Below, in pieces: positions 44,361-53,030 of a DNA stretch of 57,180 bases. The DNA comes from Pseudomonadota bacterium (lineage in GTDB: Bacteria; Pseudomonadota; Gammaproteobacteria; JAKAQQ01). Positions within the stretch are counted from its first letter, which is position 1. Every line of letters begins with the position of its first letter. Made by a program: the position numbers and the translations under genes. The stretch is taken from positions 1 to 57,180 of the forward strand of contig JAJZYM010000010.1 in NCBI GenBank assembly GCA_021798115.1, written 5' to 3'. The notes beneath the pieces are model-generated. The model saw only the letters and a list, made by a program, of their open reading frames with translations. It ran no database searches and was not told the DNA's origin.

Positions 44361-45209
44361 GTGAGCGACACGAAGACCCCGCTCGAGTTGCCGCCCGCCC
44401 GTCCGACGTCCTGGTCCGTCGACCGCCTGCCCTGGCACGAACTCGAGCGGACCTCCGTGGCCGACGACGAGATGCTCTTTTACATGGTCGCGACGGCGTC
44501 CTTCGTCGAGATCACCACCGACCTTTACACGAACAATCTCCTCGATCACTACCGTGACGCCCCTCCGCTCCTCGAGTGGCTCGTCCGTCATTGGCAACCG
44601 GAAGAACTTCAGCACGGCGTCGCGCTCCGCCGCTATGTCGAGACCGTCTGGCCCGCATTCCCGTGGGAGGAAGCCTACAACGCCTTCTTCGCCGAGTACG
44701 CAGCACTGTGCAACGAGTCCGCGCTCGAACCCTCACACAGTGGGGAAATGGCCGCCCGCTGCATCGTCGAGACCGGAACCTCGTCCTACTACACGATGCT
44801 CCGCGAACGAAGCCCCGAGCCGCTGCTGAAAACGATCGCCGGCCACATTCGCAACGACGAAGTCGGGCATTACAAGTATTTCTATCACGCCTTTCTCCAC
44901 TACGCGCGTGAAGAAAAGAGTTCGCGACGGCAGACGATGGGCGCACTCTGGCGGCGAATCCGTGAGGCCAACGGCGAGGACGCCTACGTCGCCTTCCGCC
45001 ACGTCCACACCTTCCACACCCACCGTCCGGAGCGTGTCGACGAGGACTACCGGGCGTTTCGCCGGAGCCTCGACGAGGCTCTGCAGAAACACTTTCCTTT
45101 CGAGATGGCCGTGCGCATGACCCTCAAGCCTCTCGAACTGCCGGCCTGGGCCGAGCGGACGTCGACGGCTCTTCTCACACCCCTCGCCCGCCGCTTCGTC
45201 GCCTCCTGA
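44361..45209 (+). CDS. Ferritin-like diiron protein, function unknown
   Basis: A helical protein of 282 residues with a complete diiron ligand set: E50 (FVEITTD), E82 and H85 (EELQH), E137 (IVETGT), E167 and H170 (DEVGH). This E/ExxH/E/ExxH order is that of acyl-ACP desaturases and other ferritin-like oxidases. The chain is shorter than plant-type desaturases and has no TM helix. Substrate and reaction are unknown; fatty acyl oxidation or hydroxylation and oxygen/iron handling are both possible. The GTG at 44361 with GGGGAG upstream is preferred. It follows queG by 56 bases in the same direction and converges with panD. Confidence 0.78.
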   Translation: MSDTKTPLELPPARPTSWSVDRLPWHELERTSVADDEMLFYMVATASFVEITTDLYTNNLLDHYRDAPPLLEWLVRHWQPEELQHGVALRRYVETVWPAFPWEEAYNAFFAEYAALCNESALEPSHSGEMAARCIVETGTSSYYTMLRERSPEPLLKTIAGHIRNDEVGHYKYFYHAFLHYAREEKSSRRQTMGALWRRIREANGEDAYVAFRHVHTFHTHRPERVDEDYRAFRRSLDEALQKHFPFEMAVRMTLKPLELPAWAERTSTALLTPLARRFVAS

Positions 45210-45216
45210 GACCGGA

Positions 45217-45591
45217 TCAGGCGCTCCTGTCCGGACCGCGGTGGCGGACGATGCGGTTCGCCTCGTCCAGATAGACGAGCCGGGGCTGATGCTGCGCGGC
45301 CTCCTCCTCGGTGAGAAGGGCGTAGGCGGCAATGATGACGACATCACCCACCACGGCGGCCCGGGCGGCCGAGCCGTTGAGCGAGACGGTTCCCGAGCCT
45401 TCGGGCGCGCGGATGGCGTAAGTCACGAGCCGCTGGCCGTTGGTGACGTTGTAGACGTGCACCTGCTCGAATTCCCGAATCCCGGCCCGGGCGAGCAGCG
45501 CCTCGTCGATGGCGCACGAACCCTCGTAGTCCGGGAGAACCTGCGTGACGCGGGCGCGATGGAGTTTGGCCTTGAGGAACGTGAGATACAT
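45217..45591 (-). CDS. panD: Aspartate 1-decarboxylase proenzyme PanD
   Basis: Makes beta-alanine from L-aspartate for pantothenate. It has 124 residues with the self-cleavage site G24-S25 in DYEGSCAIDE, which generates the pyruvoyl group, and further conserved residues in VYNVTNGQRLVTYAI and SGTVSLNGSAARAAVVGDVV. The frame opens 12 codons earlier, but the ATG at 45591 gives exactly the E. coli spacing to the cleavage site. Last gene of the pan cluster, 60 bases after panC. Confidence 0.96.
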   Translation of the reverse strand: MYLTFLKAKLHRARVTQVLPDYEGSCAIDEALLARAGIREFEQVHVYNVTNGQRLVTYAIRAPEGSGTVSLNGSAARAAVVGDVVIIAAYALLTEEEAAQHQPRLVYLDEANRIVRHRGPDRSA

Positions 45592-45651
45592 GGGCACGGG
45601 AAACGAGAGCCGGCACCCTTCCATCATACCCTCCCCGCGGAGGCCGACGGA

Positions 45652-46527
45652 TCAGGATCCCGAAGACTCCATCTCAGGGGAGACCGGAAGGTTGTCGATG
45701 AGGCGGGTGCGACCGAGACGGGCGGCGGCGAGGATGCGAAGAGACGCCGGAGGGTCGTGCGGGCGTGGGACGGCCAGATCCTCGGCGCGACGGACGCTCA
45801 CGTACTCGACCCGAAACCCGTACTCCCCGAGTTCGGCCGCGGCCTCTTGTTCGAGCGTGGCCCAGTCGCGCTCTCCCGCCTCCACCCGCGCGCCCAGGCG
45901 GCGGAGCACGGCCACGAGGCGCGGCGCACGCAGACGCTCCGTCGGCGTGAGGTAACGGTTGCGCGAACTCAGGGCCAGCCCGTCCCGCTCGCGGACGGTG
46001 GGGACCGTGGCGATCTCAAGCGGCAGATGGAGATCCGTCACCAGACGGCGGACGAGAAGACACTGCTGATAGTCCTTCTCGCCGAAGAGGGCGTAGTCCG
46101 GACGGACGATCGTGAACAGACGCAGCACGACCCCGGCCACCCCGTCGAAATGCCCGGGACGCGACGCCCCGCAGAGGATGGTGGAGAACCCCGGAACCGA
46201 GACACGCGTGGCTTCCCCGGCGCCGAACGGATAGATCTCCTCCGCTTCGGGACGGAAAAGAAGATCGGTCTCGAGGCGCGACAGCAGCCGCTCGTCGTCC
46301 TGCGGGGTGCGCGGATAGGTCGCGAAATCCTCCCCGGCTCCGAACTGGGTGGGATTGACGAAGACGCTCACGACCACCCGGTCGCAGAGAGCCTGGGCGC
46401 GGCGCACGAGGGCCGCGTGACCTTCGTGGAGGTTGCCCATCGTCGGGACGAGCCCGATCACAGAGCCCTCCGTGCGCCAGCCCTCGAGCCAGCGGCGAAG
46501 ATCCGCGACGGTCGAGGAGACGCGCAT
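45652..46527 (-). CDS. panC: Pantothenate synthetase PanC
   Basis: Joins pantoate and beta-alanine with ATP. It has 291 residues: PTMGNLHEGHAAL with the HxGH nucleotide motif at H34-H37, VSVFVNPTQFGAGEDFATYP, the pantoate-binding KDYQQCLLVRRL and the KMSKS-like ALSSRNRYLTP. The ATG at 46527 is one base after the panB stop (TGA-G-ATG). A longer frame from 46581 would overlap panB and is rejected. Confidence 0.96.
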   Translation of the reverse strand: MRVSSTVADLRRWLEGWRTEGSVIGLVPTMGNLHEGHAALVRRAQALCDRVVVSVFVNPTQFGAGEDFATYPRTPQDDERLLSRLETDLLFRPEAEEIYPFGAGEATRVSVPGFSTILCGASRPGHFDGVAGVVLRLFTIVRPDYALFGEKDYQQCLLVRRLVTDLHLPLEIATVPTVRERDGLALSSRNRYLTPTERLRAPRLVAVLRRLGARVEAGERDWATLEQEAAAELGEYGFRVEYVSVRRAEDLAVPRPHDPPASLRILAAARLGRTRLIDNLPVSPEMESSGS

Positions 46528-46528
46528 C

Positions 46529-47395
46529 TCAGTCACGGTAGATGTGTTCGGACCCCGGATAGATCTTCCCCCGGACTTCACGAACGTAGAGGTCGAGCGC
46601 TCGGGCCACCGACCCTCCCGCGAGGGCCAGGTAGTCCTTGGCGAAGCGGGGCCGGTGTCCCGCGCTCAACCCGAGGACGTCGTAGAGGACGAGGATCTGC
46701 CCGTCGACACCCGGCCCGGCACCGATGCCGATCACCGGGACGGGCGAAGACCGGGTGACGGCCGCGGCGAGATCCGCGGGCACGCACTCGAGGAGCAAGA
46801 GATCCGCACCGGCCTCGACGAGGCGGGCGGCGTCCTCCTCGATGCGGCGGCGCTCCTCCGCCTTGCGTCCCGCCACACGGAACCCCCCGGTCTTGTAGAC
46901 CGACTGGGGACGGAGACCGAGATGGGCGCAGACCGGGATCCCCTCGTCGCCGAGAACGCGGACGATCTCCTCCTGGCGGCGGGTGCTCTCGAGCTTGACC
47001 ATGCGTGCCCCCCCCTCCTGGAGGAGGCGTGCGGCGTTGCGGACGGCCCGCTCCGGCGTGTCGTAGGACGCAAAAGGCATGTCGGCCACGAGGTAGGCCC
47101 GGCGGAGCCCGCGGGCGACGAGGCGGGTGTGATAGACCATCTCGTCCATGCTCACCGGCACGGTCGAGTCGTGTCCCTGGACAACCATCCCAAGGGAATC
47201 GCCCACGAGGACGAGGTCCGTCCCGGCCGCGTCGACGAGTCGGGCGAAGGTCGCGTCGTACGCGGTGAGGCAGACGAGAGGTGTCCCTTCCCGGCGGAGG
47301 CGCCGGAAATCCGCGAGTCCCAGGGGTCCGGGGCTTGCGCCCCCCCCAGCGGCCGGCGGAGGGCTGTCGTCCCCGACGTGGGCGTAGCCGTCCAT
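46529..47395 (-). CDS. panB: 3-methyl-2-oxobutanoate hydroxymethyltransferase PanB
   Basis: Forms ketopantoate from 2-ketoisovalerate and methylene-tetrahydrofolate. It has 288 residues. The TIM barrel carries GDSLGMVVQGHDSTVPVSMD, DMPFASY, VKLESTRRQEEIVRVLGDEG, AHLGLRPQSVYKTGGFRV and GIGAGPGVDGQILVLYDVLG, including the Mg-binding Asp and catalytic Glu positions. The start shares one base with the stop of the upstream kinase gene (TGATG). Confidence 0.96.
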   Translation of the reverse strand: MDGYAHVGDDSPPPAAGGGASPGPLGLADFRRLRREGTPLVCLTAYDATFARLVDAAGTDLVLVGDSLGMVVQGHDSTVPVSMDEMVYHTRLVARGLRRAYLVADMPFASYDTPERAVRNAARLLQEGGARMVKLESTRRQEEIVRVLGDEGIPVCAHLGLRPQSVYKTGGFRVAGRKAEERRRIEEDAARLVEAGADLLLLECVPADLAAAVTRSSPVPVIGIGAGPGVDGQILVLYDVLGLSAGHRPRFAKDYLALAGGSVARALDLYVREVRGKIYPGSEHIYRD

Positions 47396-48060
47396 CAGCC
47401 GTAACGGACCGCGGGGTTGAAGAAGTTTCGTCCGTGACGGACGCGGGCGATCTCCTCGAGAAGCGCCGCGTAGTCCTCGTCGTCCTCGATCGGATTGATC
47501 GAAGCGGCATTCACGATGAGAAGCGGAGCTTCCTCGTAGTGGTGGAAGAAATCGGCGTACGCGTCTGCGACCTGCTCGAGATACGAACGGCGGATGTATT
47601 GCTCGTAGGGGACGCCGCGGCGGCTGATGCGCCGGGCCAGGACATCGACCGGAGCCTGGAGATAAAGGACGAGATCCGGCCGGGGGAGATCCTCGACAAA
47701 GCGCCGGTAGATTTCCTCGTAGAGTTCAAACTCGTCGTCGTCGAGATTGAGCCGCGCGAAAAGGCGGTCCTTGGCGAAGAGGTAGTCGCTCACCGCGTGG
47801 GGGCGGAAGAGCTCGCCCTGCTTGAGGCGGCGGAGCTGGCGCACGCGTTGGAAGAGGAAGGAGAGCTGCGTCGGCAACGCAAGCGCGCGGGGATCACGGT
47901 AGAAGCGCTCGAGAAACGGATTTTCCGCCGCGTTCTCCATGAGGAGCGAGGCCCCGTACGTCTCCGAAAGCCGACGCGCGAGGCTCGATTTGCCGACACC
48001 GATCGGCCCCTCGACGACGAGAAAGCGGTGTGGTGAGAGCGTCTCAGCGGGGCCAGTCAT
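47395..48060 (-). CDS. Deoxynucleoside kinase family protein (deoxyadenosine/deoxyguanosine kinase-like)
   Basis: A P-loop nucleoside kinase of 221 residues. Walker A VEGPIGVGKSSLARRL (K24), the ENPFLERFY segment, AKDRLFARLNL with the DR(S/L) substrate loop, DLVLYLQAPVDVLARRI and the LID region RISRRGVPYEQYI. Such dNK-type proteins sit between folK and panB in many gammaproteobacteria, as here. The true substrate in that context is not settled; a role in deoxynucleoside salvage is a family inference. It overlaps folK by 17 bases. Confidence 0.88.
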   Translation of the reverse strand: MTGPAETLSPHRFLVVEGPIGVGKSSLARRLSETYGASLLMENAAENPFLERFYRDPRALALPTQLSFLFQRVRQLRRLKQGELFRPHAVSDYLFAKDRLFARLNLDDDEFELYEEIYRRFVEDLPRPDLVLYLQAPVDVLARRISRRGVPYEQYIRRSYLEQVADAYADFFHHYEEAPLLIVNAASINPIEDDEDYAALLEEIARVRHGRNFFNPAVRYG

Positions 48061-48547
48061 CGAGAAACACCAGGTCGTGTGGGGAAGAGCGGGCGCAGAG
48101 CGCCTCGAGGGAACCGAGCCCCGGGATCTCGAGCCCGGGGGCGATCTCCCTTAGAGGATATAGCACGAAGGCTCGCGAGGCGAGCCCCGGGTGCGGGAGC
48201 ACCGGATCCGGGCCGGTGCGCACGAGCGTCCCGTAGAGGAGAAGGTCGAGATCGAGCGGGCGCGGCGCCCAGCGCTCGGCGCCGCGGCGGCGACCGTGAC
48301 GGTATTCAATGGCGTGGAACCACGAGAGGAGCCGTCCGGGCTCGAGCGCGGTTTCGATTTCGGCCACGGCGTTCCAGTACGCGGGCTGGTCTCCGCCCCC
48401 AAGGGGCGGGTTCCGGCAGGGGCGCGAGACACGAAGGAGGCGGGCGGCGGGCGGGTGATCGAGATCCGCAAGCCCGCGGCGGAGATGGTCGAGAGGCTCG
48501 TCGATGTTGGCGCCAAGCCCCACGTAGGCCCGGGTTCCCGGCGCCAA
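48044..48547 (-). CDS. folK: 2-amino-4-hydroxy-6-hydroxymethyldihydropteridine pyrophosphokinase (HPPK)
   Basis: Transfers pyrophosphate from ATP to the pterin in folate synthesis. It has 167 residues. AYVGLGANIDEPLDHLRRGL opens the ferredoxin-like fold, and RWAPRPLDLDLLLYG at 92-106 holds the two Mg-binding aspartates D99 and D101. HPGLASRAFVLYPLREIAP is the C-terminal family motif. It lies three bases after pcnB and overlaps the kinase gene, forming one operon that also supplies pantothenate enzymes. Confidence 0.96.
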   Translation of the reverse strand: MAPGTRAYVGLGANIDEPLDHLRRGLADLDHPPAARLLRVSRPCRNPPLGGGDQPAYWNAVAEIETALEPGRLLSWFHAIEYRHGRRRGAERWAPRPLDLDLLLYGTLVRTGPDPVLPHPGLASRAFVLYPLREIAPGLEIPGLGSLEALCARSSPHDLVFLDDWPR

Positions 48548-48550
48548 GCG

Positions 48551-49885
48551 CTACCCGCCCCGGGATCCGTCGGGGGCGACGTTCCGTCCGCCCGCCCCGG
48601 GACCGGAGAAGCGCGCCCGCGACCGCCCTCCCGCCGTGTGATGGCTGCCGCCGCTCCGTTCCCAGGCCTCGTGCCAGAGGGCGTGCCGGGAGGCCTCGGC
48701 GTCGTGACCCACCCGGTTGCGCAGGAGATCGAGAGACGCGGCAAAGCGGCTGCGGCGCAGATAGCGCTCGCTCGAGCCGTTCGGATCCCCGTCGAAGAGG
48801 GCCTGATCGCCCAGGATCTCCTGGGCGGGCTCGGCAAAGCGGCGGGGGACCTCGACGAGGCGGCGCTGGCGGCCGATCAGGACGGAGGCGGCACGGACGT
48901 GGGCCTCGTGCCAGGGGAGCCCGTCGCCTTCGTGAAACGCGACGGCCAGCCGACGGGTCGGAGGCCAGAGGAGAGAGGCCAAAAGAAAGGCAGGCGTGAC
49001 CGGAAGATCGGCCGCGACCCGGGCGTCGGTGTCGGCCAGACTGCGCTCGATGAAGGCCAGGCAGGCCCCGGAAGCCTCGGCCGCGACCACATCCTCGGTC
49101 CACGGGAAGAGAACGGCGAGCAGCCCGTGACGGCGCAGGCCCGCGAACGCGGCGGCGGCGTGTCCGTTGAGAAAGAGTTTGTTGATCTCATCGAAAAGAC
49201 GCGCCGGGGGGACGGTGCGGAGGAGAGGCCCGAGTTCCTTCATGGGCGCTGCGGTTTCGGCATCGATGTGGAAGCCGAGTTTGGATTCGAAACGGACGGC
49301 GCGGAGCATGCGCACCGGATCTTCACGGTAACGCTGGGTCGGCTCGCCGATGAGGCGAAGACGTCCGGCACGCAGATCCGCGAGTCCGTTCACCCAGTCG
49401 CGGAGCGATTCGTCCCGGGCGTCGTAGTAAAGGGCGTTGACCGTAAAGTCACGTCGGTAGGCGTCGTCGCGCTCCGTCCCGTAGACGTTGTCACGGAGAA
49501 GACGGCCCTCGTCGGAGACCACCGAACCGGCCTCACGGCCGCTCGGGGTCGCGCGGAACGTGGCCACCTCCACGTAGTGGCGGCCGAAATAGACGTGCAC
49601 GAGCCGGAAACGGCGTCCGATCAGACGGGAGTTGCGGAAGATGCGCCGCACCTCTTCCGGATGCGCGCCGGTGGCAATGTCGAAGTCTTTCGGGTGCCAC
49701 CCAAGAAGGAGATCACGGAGCGAGCCACCGACCACATAGGCGGCGTGGCCGCGTTCCTCGAGACGCCCAAGAATCTCGAGCGCCTGGGGCGGGAAGGCGT
49801 CCCGGCCGAGACCGTGGTCCGTCCGGGGAATGATCCGCGGTTCGCTCTGCGGTTCGGTGCCGTTCCGTGGAGGGGGGGGATTCAA
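48551..49885 (-). CDS. pcnB: Poly(A) polymerase I PcnB
   Basis: Adds 3' poly(A) tails that target RNA for decay. About 444 residues: the class II nucleotidyltransferase motif VVGGSLRDLLLG, catalytic KDFDIATGA, NCRLIGRRFR-type FRNSRLIGRRFRLVHVYFG, VEVATFR, RRDFTVNALYY, REDPVRMLRAVRFESKLGF and the C-terminal arm to the end. A basic tail (GRSRARFSGPGAGGRN) follows. No ATG or GTG lies between the divergent tRNA-Glu and the conserved segment PRIIPRTDHGLGRDA; TTG at 49885 is the only canonical start, with no good ribosome binding site. First gene of the pcnB-folK-dNK-panBCD run. Confidence 0.93.
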   Translation of the reverse strand: MNPPPPRNGTEPQSEPRIIPRTDHGLGRDAFPPQALEILGRLEERGHAAYVVGGSLRDLLLGWHPKDFDIATGAHPEEVRRIFRNSRLIGRRFRLVHVYFGRHYVEVATFRATPSGREAGSVVSDEGRLLRDNVYGTERDDAYRRDFTVNALYYDARDESLRDWVNGLADLRAGRLRLIGEPTQRYREDPVRMLRAVRFESKLGFHIDAETAAPMKELGPLLRTVPPARLFDEINKLFLNGHAAAAFAGLRRHGLLAVLFPWTEDVVAAEASGACLAFIERSLADTDARVAADLPVTPAFLLASLLWPPTRRLAVAFHEGDGLPWHEAHVRAASVLIGRQRRLVEVPRRFAEPAQEILGDQALFDGDPNGSSERYLRRSRFAASLDLLRNRVGHDAEASRHALWHEAWERSGGSHHTAGGRSRARFSGPGAGGRNVAPDGSRGG

Positions 49886-49918
49886 TGAGGAATGAAAAAG
49901 AAAACGACGAGTAGCCGC

Positions 49919-49924
49919 TATAAT
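49919..49924 (+). promoter_or_regulatory. -10 box of tRNA-Glu
   Basis: A perfect TATAAT about 46 bases before the tRNA. The -35 at 17 bases (AAAAGA) is not consensus. The divergent pcnB start lies 34 bases to the left. Confidence 0.55.
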
Positions 49925-49969
49925 AGCCGAGCACGCGAACGAGCGACCGTCCGCGGGCCCCGAAGCAGG

Positions 49970-50045
49970 GCTCCCTTCGTCTAGAGGCCCAGGACAGCGC
50001 CCTCTCACGGCGTAGACAGGGGTTCGAATCCCCTAGGGAGCGCCA
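49970..50045 (+). tRNA. tRNA-Glu (anticodon CTC)
   Basis: 76 bases with encoded CCA. Acceptor GCTCCCT pairs with AGGGAGC, discriminator G. The anticodon stem GCGCC/GGCGT (one G-T pair) encloses loop CTCTCAC with CTC at 50004-50006. The T arm is AGGGGTTCGAATCCCCT. It is very close to E. coli tRNA-Glu outside the anticodon and acceptor. It decodes GAG. Confidence 0.97.
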
Positions 50046-50422
50046 TCTCGTGATGTGATGGCCGGCGAACTTCCTCGCAAACCCCCTCAGCACACGGCCG
50101 AAGCGGTCTTTCACGGCCCCACGAGCCACATCCGCCGAGGCGAACTCCGGCACGCGAATCCTGCGTAGGCCGATCGTGCGCCCAACGGGGTTGGCGGGCG
50201 AGATGACGGGCTTCATGCCCGGCCGTGCCCCGGCCCCCGGAAACATTCGACCCGCCCCCGCGCACCAGCGGATCAGCCGACGTCTTGCCCTCGGGTGAGG
50301 CCTCCCCCCACGATCCCGATGTTCCATTCCCTGCGAAAACGAACCGTGACGGGCGCGCCTCCTCTTGAATCCGATCCCAAAACGCATACTGTTCCAGGTG
50401 TCCCGCCAAGGAGAGATCACCC
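50046..50422. other. Intergenic stretch between tRNA-Glu and the thioredoxin-TPR gene
   Basis: Open frames exist on the minus strand across this stretch and through the tRNA, but show no recognisable motif and no conserved start. A TTGAAT...TACTGT pair at about 50365-50392 (16-base spacer) could be the promoter of the gene at 50423. No integrase or tRNA 3'-end repeat was noticed. Confidence 0.4.
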
Positions 50423-51241
50423 GTGCCGTCGCCCTCCCCCCTCGTCCGCAACGTCGGCCTCGCCGACTTCGAAGCCGAAGTTCTCCACGCCTCACGCGAA
50501 CGACTCGTCCTCGTCGACTTCTGGGCCGGCTGGTGCCAGCCATGCCGGATGCTGGCCCCGGTTCTCGAACGCGTCGTCGGCGACTACGAGGGACGGGTGC
50601 TCCTCGCCAAGGTCGAAACCGATCGCGAAGAGGAGCTGGCGGCCCGATACGACATCCGGGGGATCCCCAACGTCAAAGCCTTCCGCGACGGCCGTGAGGT
50701 CGACGGCTTCGTCGGGGTCATCCCCGAGCGCGAGATCCGCCGCTTCATCGATCGCCATGTTCCGGATCCCGACCAGACGACGATCGACGAGGCCCGCCGT
50801 CTCGCGCGTGAGGGTCGGCGCAGCGAGGCGATCGACCGCCTTCGGCCCTTGGCCGAAGGCCGCCCGGGCGGCAACCTCGCGCTCGAACTCGCCTCGCTCC
50901 TCCTCGACCAGGGCCGGAGCGGAGAAGCCCGGGAGATCGCCGCGCGGCTCGTTGCGGAGGACGTCGACGAGAACGCGCTGAGCCATCTCCGCACCCGGCT
51001 GGCCTTTGCCGACATCCTCGAGCATCCGGAGGGAGTTCCCGCGGCGCTCGTCACAGCGGCCCGGGCCATCTTCGCCGGACTGTACGACGAGGCCCTCGAC
51101 GGGCTTCTGAGCGCCCTCGCTTCAGCCCCGGCGGCGGAAAAGCCGCGCCTGCGTGAAGCGTTTCTCGACGCCCTGCGGCTGCTTGCGGACGAAGAAGCAC
51201 GCAACACCTGGCGGCGCCGGCTCGCCCGGCTCCTCCACTGA
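50423..51241 (+). CDS. Thioredoxin-TPR protein, CnoX/YbbN-like
   Basis: A chaperedoxin-like protein of 272 residues. An N-terminal thioredoxin domain (about 5-112) with active site WAGWCQPCRM (C38, C41), cis-Pro loop GIPNVKAF, then TPR-like repeats (about 120-272; ARRLAREGRRSEAIDRLRPLAE). Unlike E. coli CnoX, which has SxxC, the full CxxC is present, so redox activity is expected. Family members hold unfolded proteins under oxidative stress and hand them to GroEL/DnaK. The GTG start has a strong AAGGAGAG site upstream. Confidence 0.92.
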   Translation: MPSPSPLVRNVGLADFEAEVLHASRERLVLVDFWAGWCQPCRMLAPVLERVVGDYEGRVLLAKVETDREEELAARYDIRGIPNVKAFRDGREVDGFVGVIPEREIRRFIDRHVPDPDQTTIDEARRLAREGRRSEAIDRLRPLAEGRPGGNLALELASLLLDQGRSGEAREIAARLVAEDVDENALSHLRTRLAFADILEHPEGVPAALVTAARAIFAGLYDEALDGLLSALASAPAAEKPRLREAFLDALRLLADEEARNTWRRRLARLLH

Positions 51242-51307
51242 AGACCACACCGGACGACCCACGTCGATCCGTTAGACTTGGGAGCCGGTCCTCCCTCCCT
51301 GGCCCGT

Positions 51308-52714
51308 ATGCCCGTCCCCCGCCCCCGCACCATGCCCGGCGTCCTCGAACTCCTGCCCGAGGAGCAGCGACTCTTTGCGGCGATGCTCGCGACCGTCCGT
51401 GCGGGCTTCGAGCGCTTCGGCTTTGCACCGATCGAGACCCCCGCCATCGAGTACAGCGACATCCTTCTCACCAAGCAGGGAGGAGAGACGGAACGGCAGG
51501 TCTACTTCGTCACCCCGACGGGAGCGCTCGAGCGCGGCGGGGTTCTCCCCGAGCTCGCCCTGCGTTTCGACCTCACCGTTCCCCTGGCCCGTTACGTGGC
51601 GGAACACGAACACGATCTCGTCTTCCCGTTCCGCCGTTACCAAATCCAGCGCGTCTACCGCGGCGAGCGCCCACAGCGCGGACGCTTCCGCGAGTTCTAT
51701 CAGTGCGACGCCGACGTCGTCGGCAAAGACCGTCTGGGGCTCCATCACGACGCGGAGATGATCGCGGTCATCCACACCGTCCTCCGCGATCTCGGTCTCG
51801 GCACTTTTCGGGTCACGCTCAACCACCGAAAGCTCCTCCGCGGCATCCTCACGGGCTTCGGAATTGCGGAGGACGAGCGGCAAGCCGCCGTTCTCCGTGA
51901 GATCGACAAACTCGACAAACGGAGCCCGGAAGAAGTGCGTGCCGCTCTCCGCGGGGGAGACTGCGCCCTTGGGGATCAGGACGCAGGCGGGATTCTCATC
52001 GCCCTCGACGCCCGATCGAGGGGATACACGGAGACGACCGCCCTTCTGGCTTCTCTTGGACTCCACGATCCCCTCGCGAACGAGGGACGGGAGGAACTCG
52101 CGGCGGTGCTCACGACGGCCCGCGCGCTCGGCGTGCCCTCCGAAGCCGTCGGCGTGGATCTGGCCATCGCCCGCGGCCTCGACTACTACACCGGGACGGT
52201 CTTCGAGACGCGGCTTCTCGATCACCCGGGCATTGGCTCGATCGCCTCCGGCGGCCGCTACGAGAATCTGGCCGGTCACTACACCCGCTCGCATCTTCCC
52301 GGCGTCGGCTTCTCGATCGGGGCCACCCGTCTTTACTGGCAGCTTCGGGAGGCGGGCCTTCTGCCCGCGCTCCCGGTGATCACGACCGAGGTTCTCGTCG
52401 CCCTCACGGGCGAGGAGGACCGCACGGAGGCCCTCGATATTGCCCGCGAGCTCCGTGCCCACGGCGTGCGTGTCGAAACCGTGCTCGAAACGGGCAAGCT
52501 CGCCGCGCAGTTCAAGCGCGCCGACCGGCTCGGCATCCGCTGGGTCGTCCTCACCGGGGGCGAGGAGCGGGCCACGGCCTGCGTGAGTCTCAAAGATCTC
52601 AAGAACGGCGAGCAGCGACGTCTCCCCCGCCAGGATCTTCTCCCTTACCTCCAGGCGCAACAGCGCAGCAGTTCTCGCCCTTCCGGAAACGACGGCGAAG
52701 CAGGGACAATCTAG
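51308..52714 (+). CDS. hisS: Histidine--tRNA ligase
   Basis: A class II synthetase of 468 residues. Its N-terminus (PRTMPGVLELLPEEQRLFAA) is that of the Xanthomonas-like HisS group. Motif 2 region (RYQIQRVYRGERPQRGRFRE), the histidine A/HisA motifs ARGLDYYTGTVFE and SGGRYENL, motif 3 GVGFSIGATRLYW and the C-terminal anticodon-binding domain (about 365-450) are intact. The ATG at 51308 is used; an upstream in-frame start at 51278 would add ten residues without similarity. Confidence 0.95.
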   Translation: MPVPRPRTMPGVLELLPEEQRLFAAMLATVRAGFERFGFAPIETPAIEYSDILLTKQGGETERQVYFVTPTGALERGGVLPELALRFDLTVPLARYVAEHEHDLVFPFRRYQIQRVYRGERPQRGRFREFYQCDADVVGKDRLGLHHDAEMIAVIHTVLRDLGLGTFRVTLNHRKLLRGILTGFGIAEDERQAAVLREIDKLDKRSPEEVRAALRGGDCALGDQDAGGILIALDARSRGYTETTALLASLGLHDPLANEGREELAAVLTTARALGVPSEAVGVDLAIARGLDYYTGTVFETRLLDHPGIGSIASGGRYENLAGHYTRSHLPGVGFSIGATRLYWQLREAGLLPALPVITTEVLVALTGEEDRTEALDIARELRAHGVRVETVLETGKLAAQFKRADRLGIRWVVLTGGEERATACVSLKDLKNGEQRRLPRQDLLPYLQAQQRSSSRPSGNDGEAGTI

Positions 52715-52718
52715 ATCG

Positions 52719-53030
52719 ATGGTGAAAAACCAGTTTTTCTGGTGGGAGGGGAAAACGTTGGTGGTCAACATCCTGGGCAAGGCCCGCGCCTCCAAGGATG
52801 CGATAGGTCAGCCCAGGGCCACACATCTCAAAGTCACTGTCACGGCGCCTCCAGAGAACGGTCGCGCCACCGATCACATGGTGCGTTTTTTGGCGCGTGA
52901 GTTTGGGGTTTCGCCCTCGGCCATTGAGGTGGTTTTTGGAAGGATGAGTGCCCGCAAGCAGCTGCGCATCACGGCTCCGACAAAATTGCCACAGGTCTTT
53001 CGGGAACACATCGATCCCTTGGGCGATTAA
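52719..53030 (+). CDS. DUF167/YggU-family protein
   Basis: A small protein of 103 residues. The pattern LVVNILGKARASKDAIG, LKVTVTAPPENGRATDHMVR, AREFGVSPSAIEVVFGRMSARKQLRI is that of DUF167 (YggU), which has a mixed alpha/beta fold and no firm function. It starts four bases after hisS and may be co-transcribed. Codon use is less GC-biased than in hisS, and it marks the boundary to the accessory region. Confidence 0.9.
   Translation: MVKNQFFWWEGKTLVVNILGKARASKDAIGQPRATHLKVTVTAPPENGRATDHMVRFLAREFGVSPSAIEVVFGRMSARKQLRITAPTKLPQVFREHIDPLGD

Noticed and set aside
50005-50451. 148-codon minus-strand frame across tRNA-Glu
   Set aside because: It overlaps the tRNA, lacks motifs and has no ribosome binding site.
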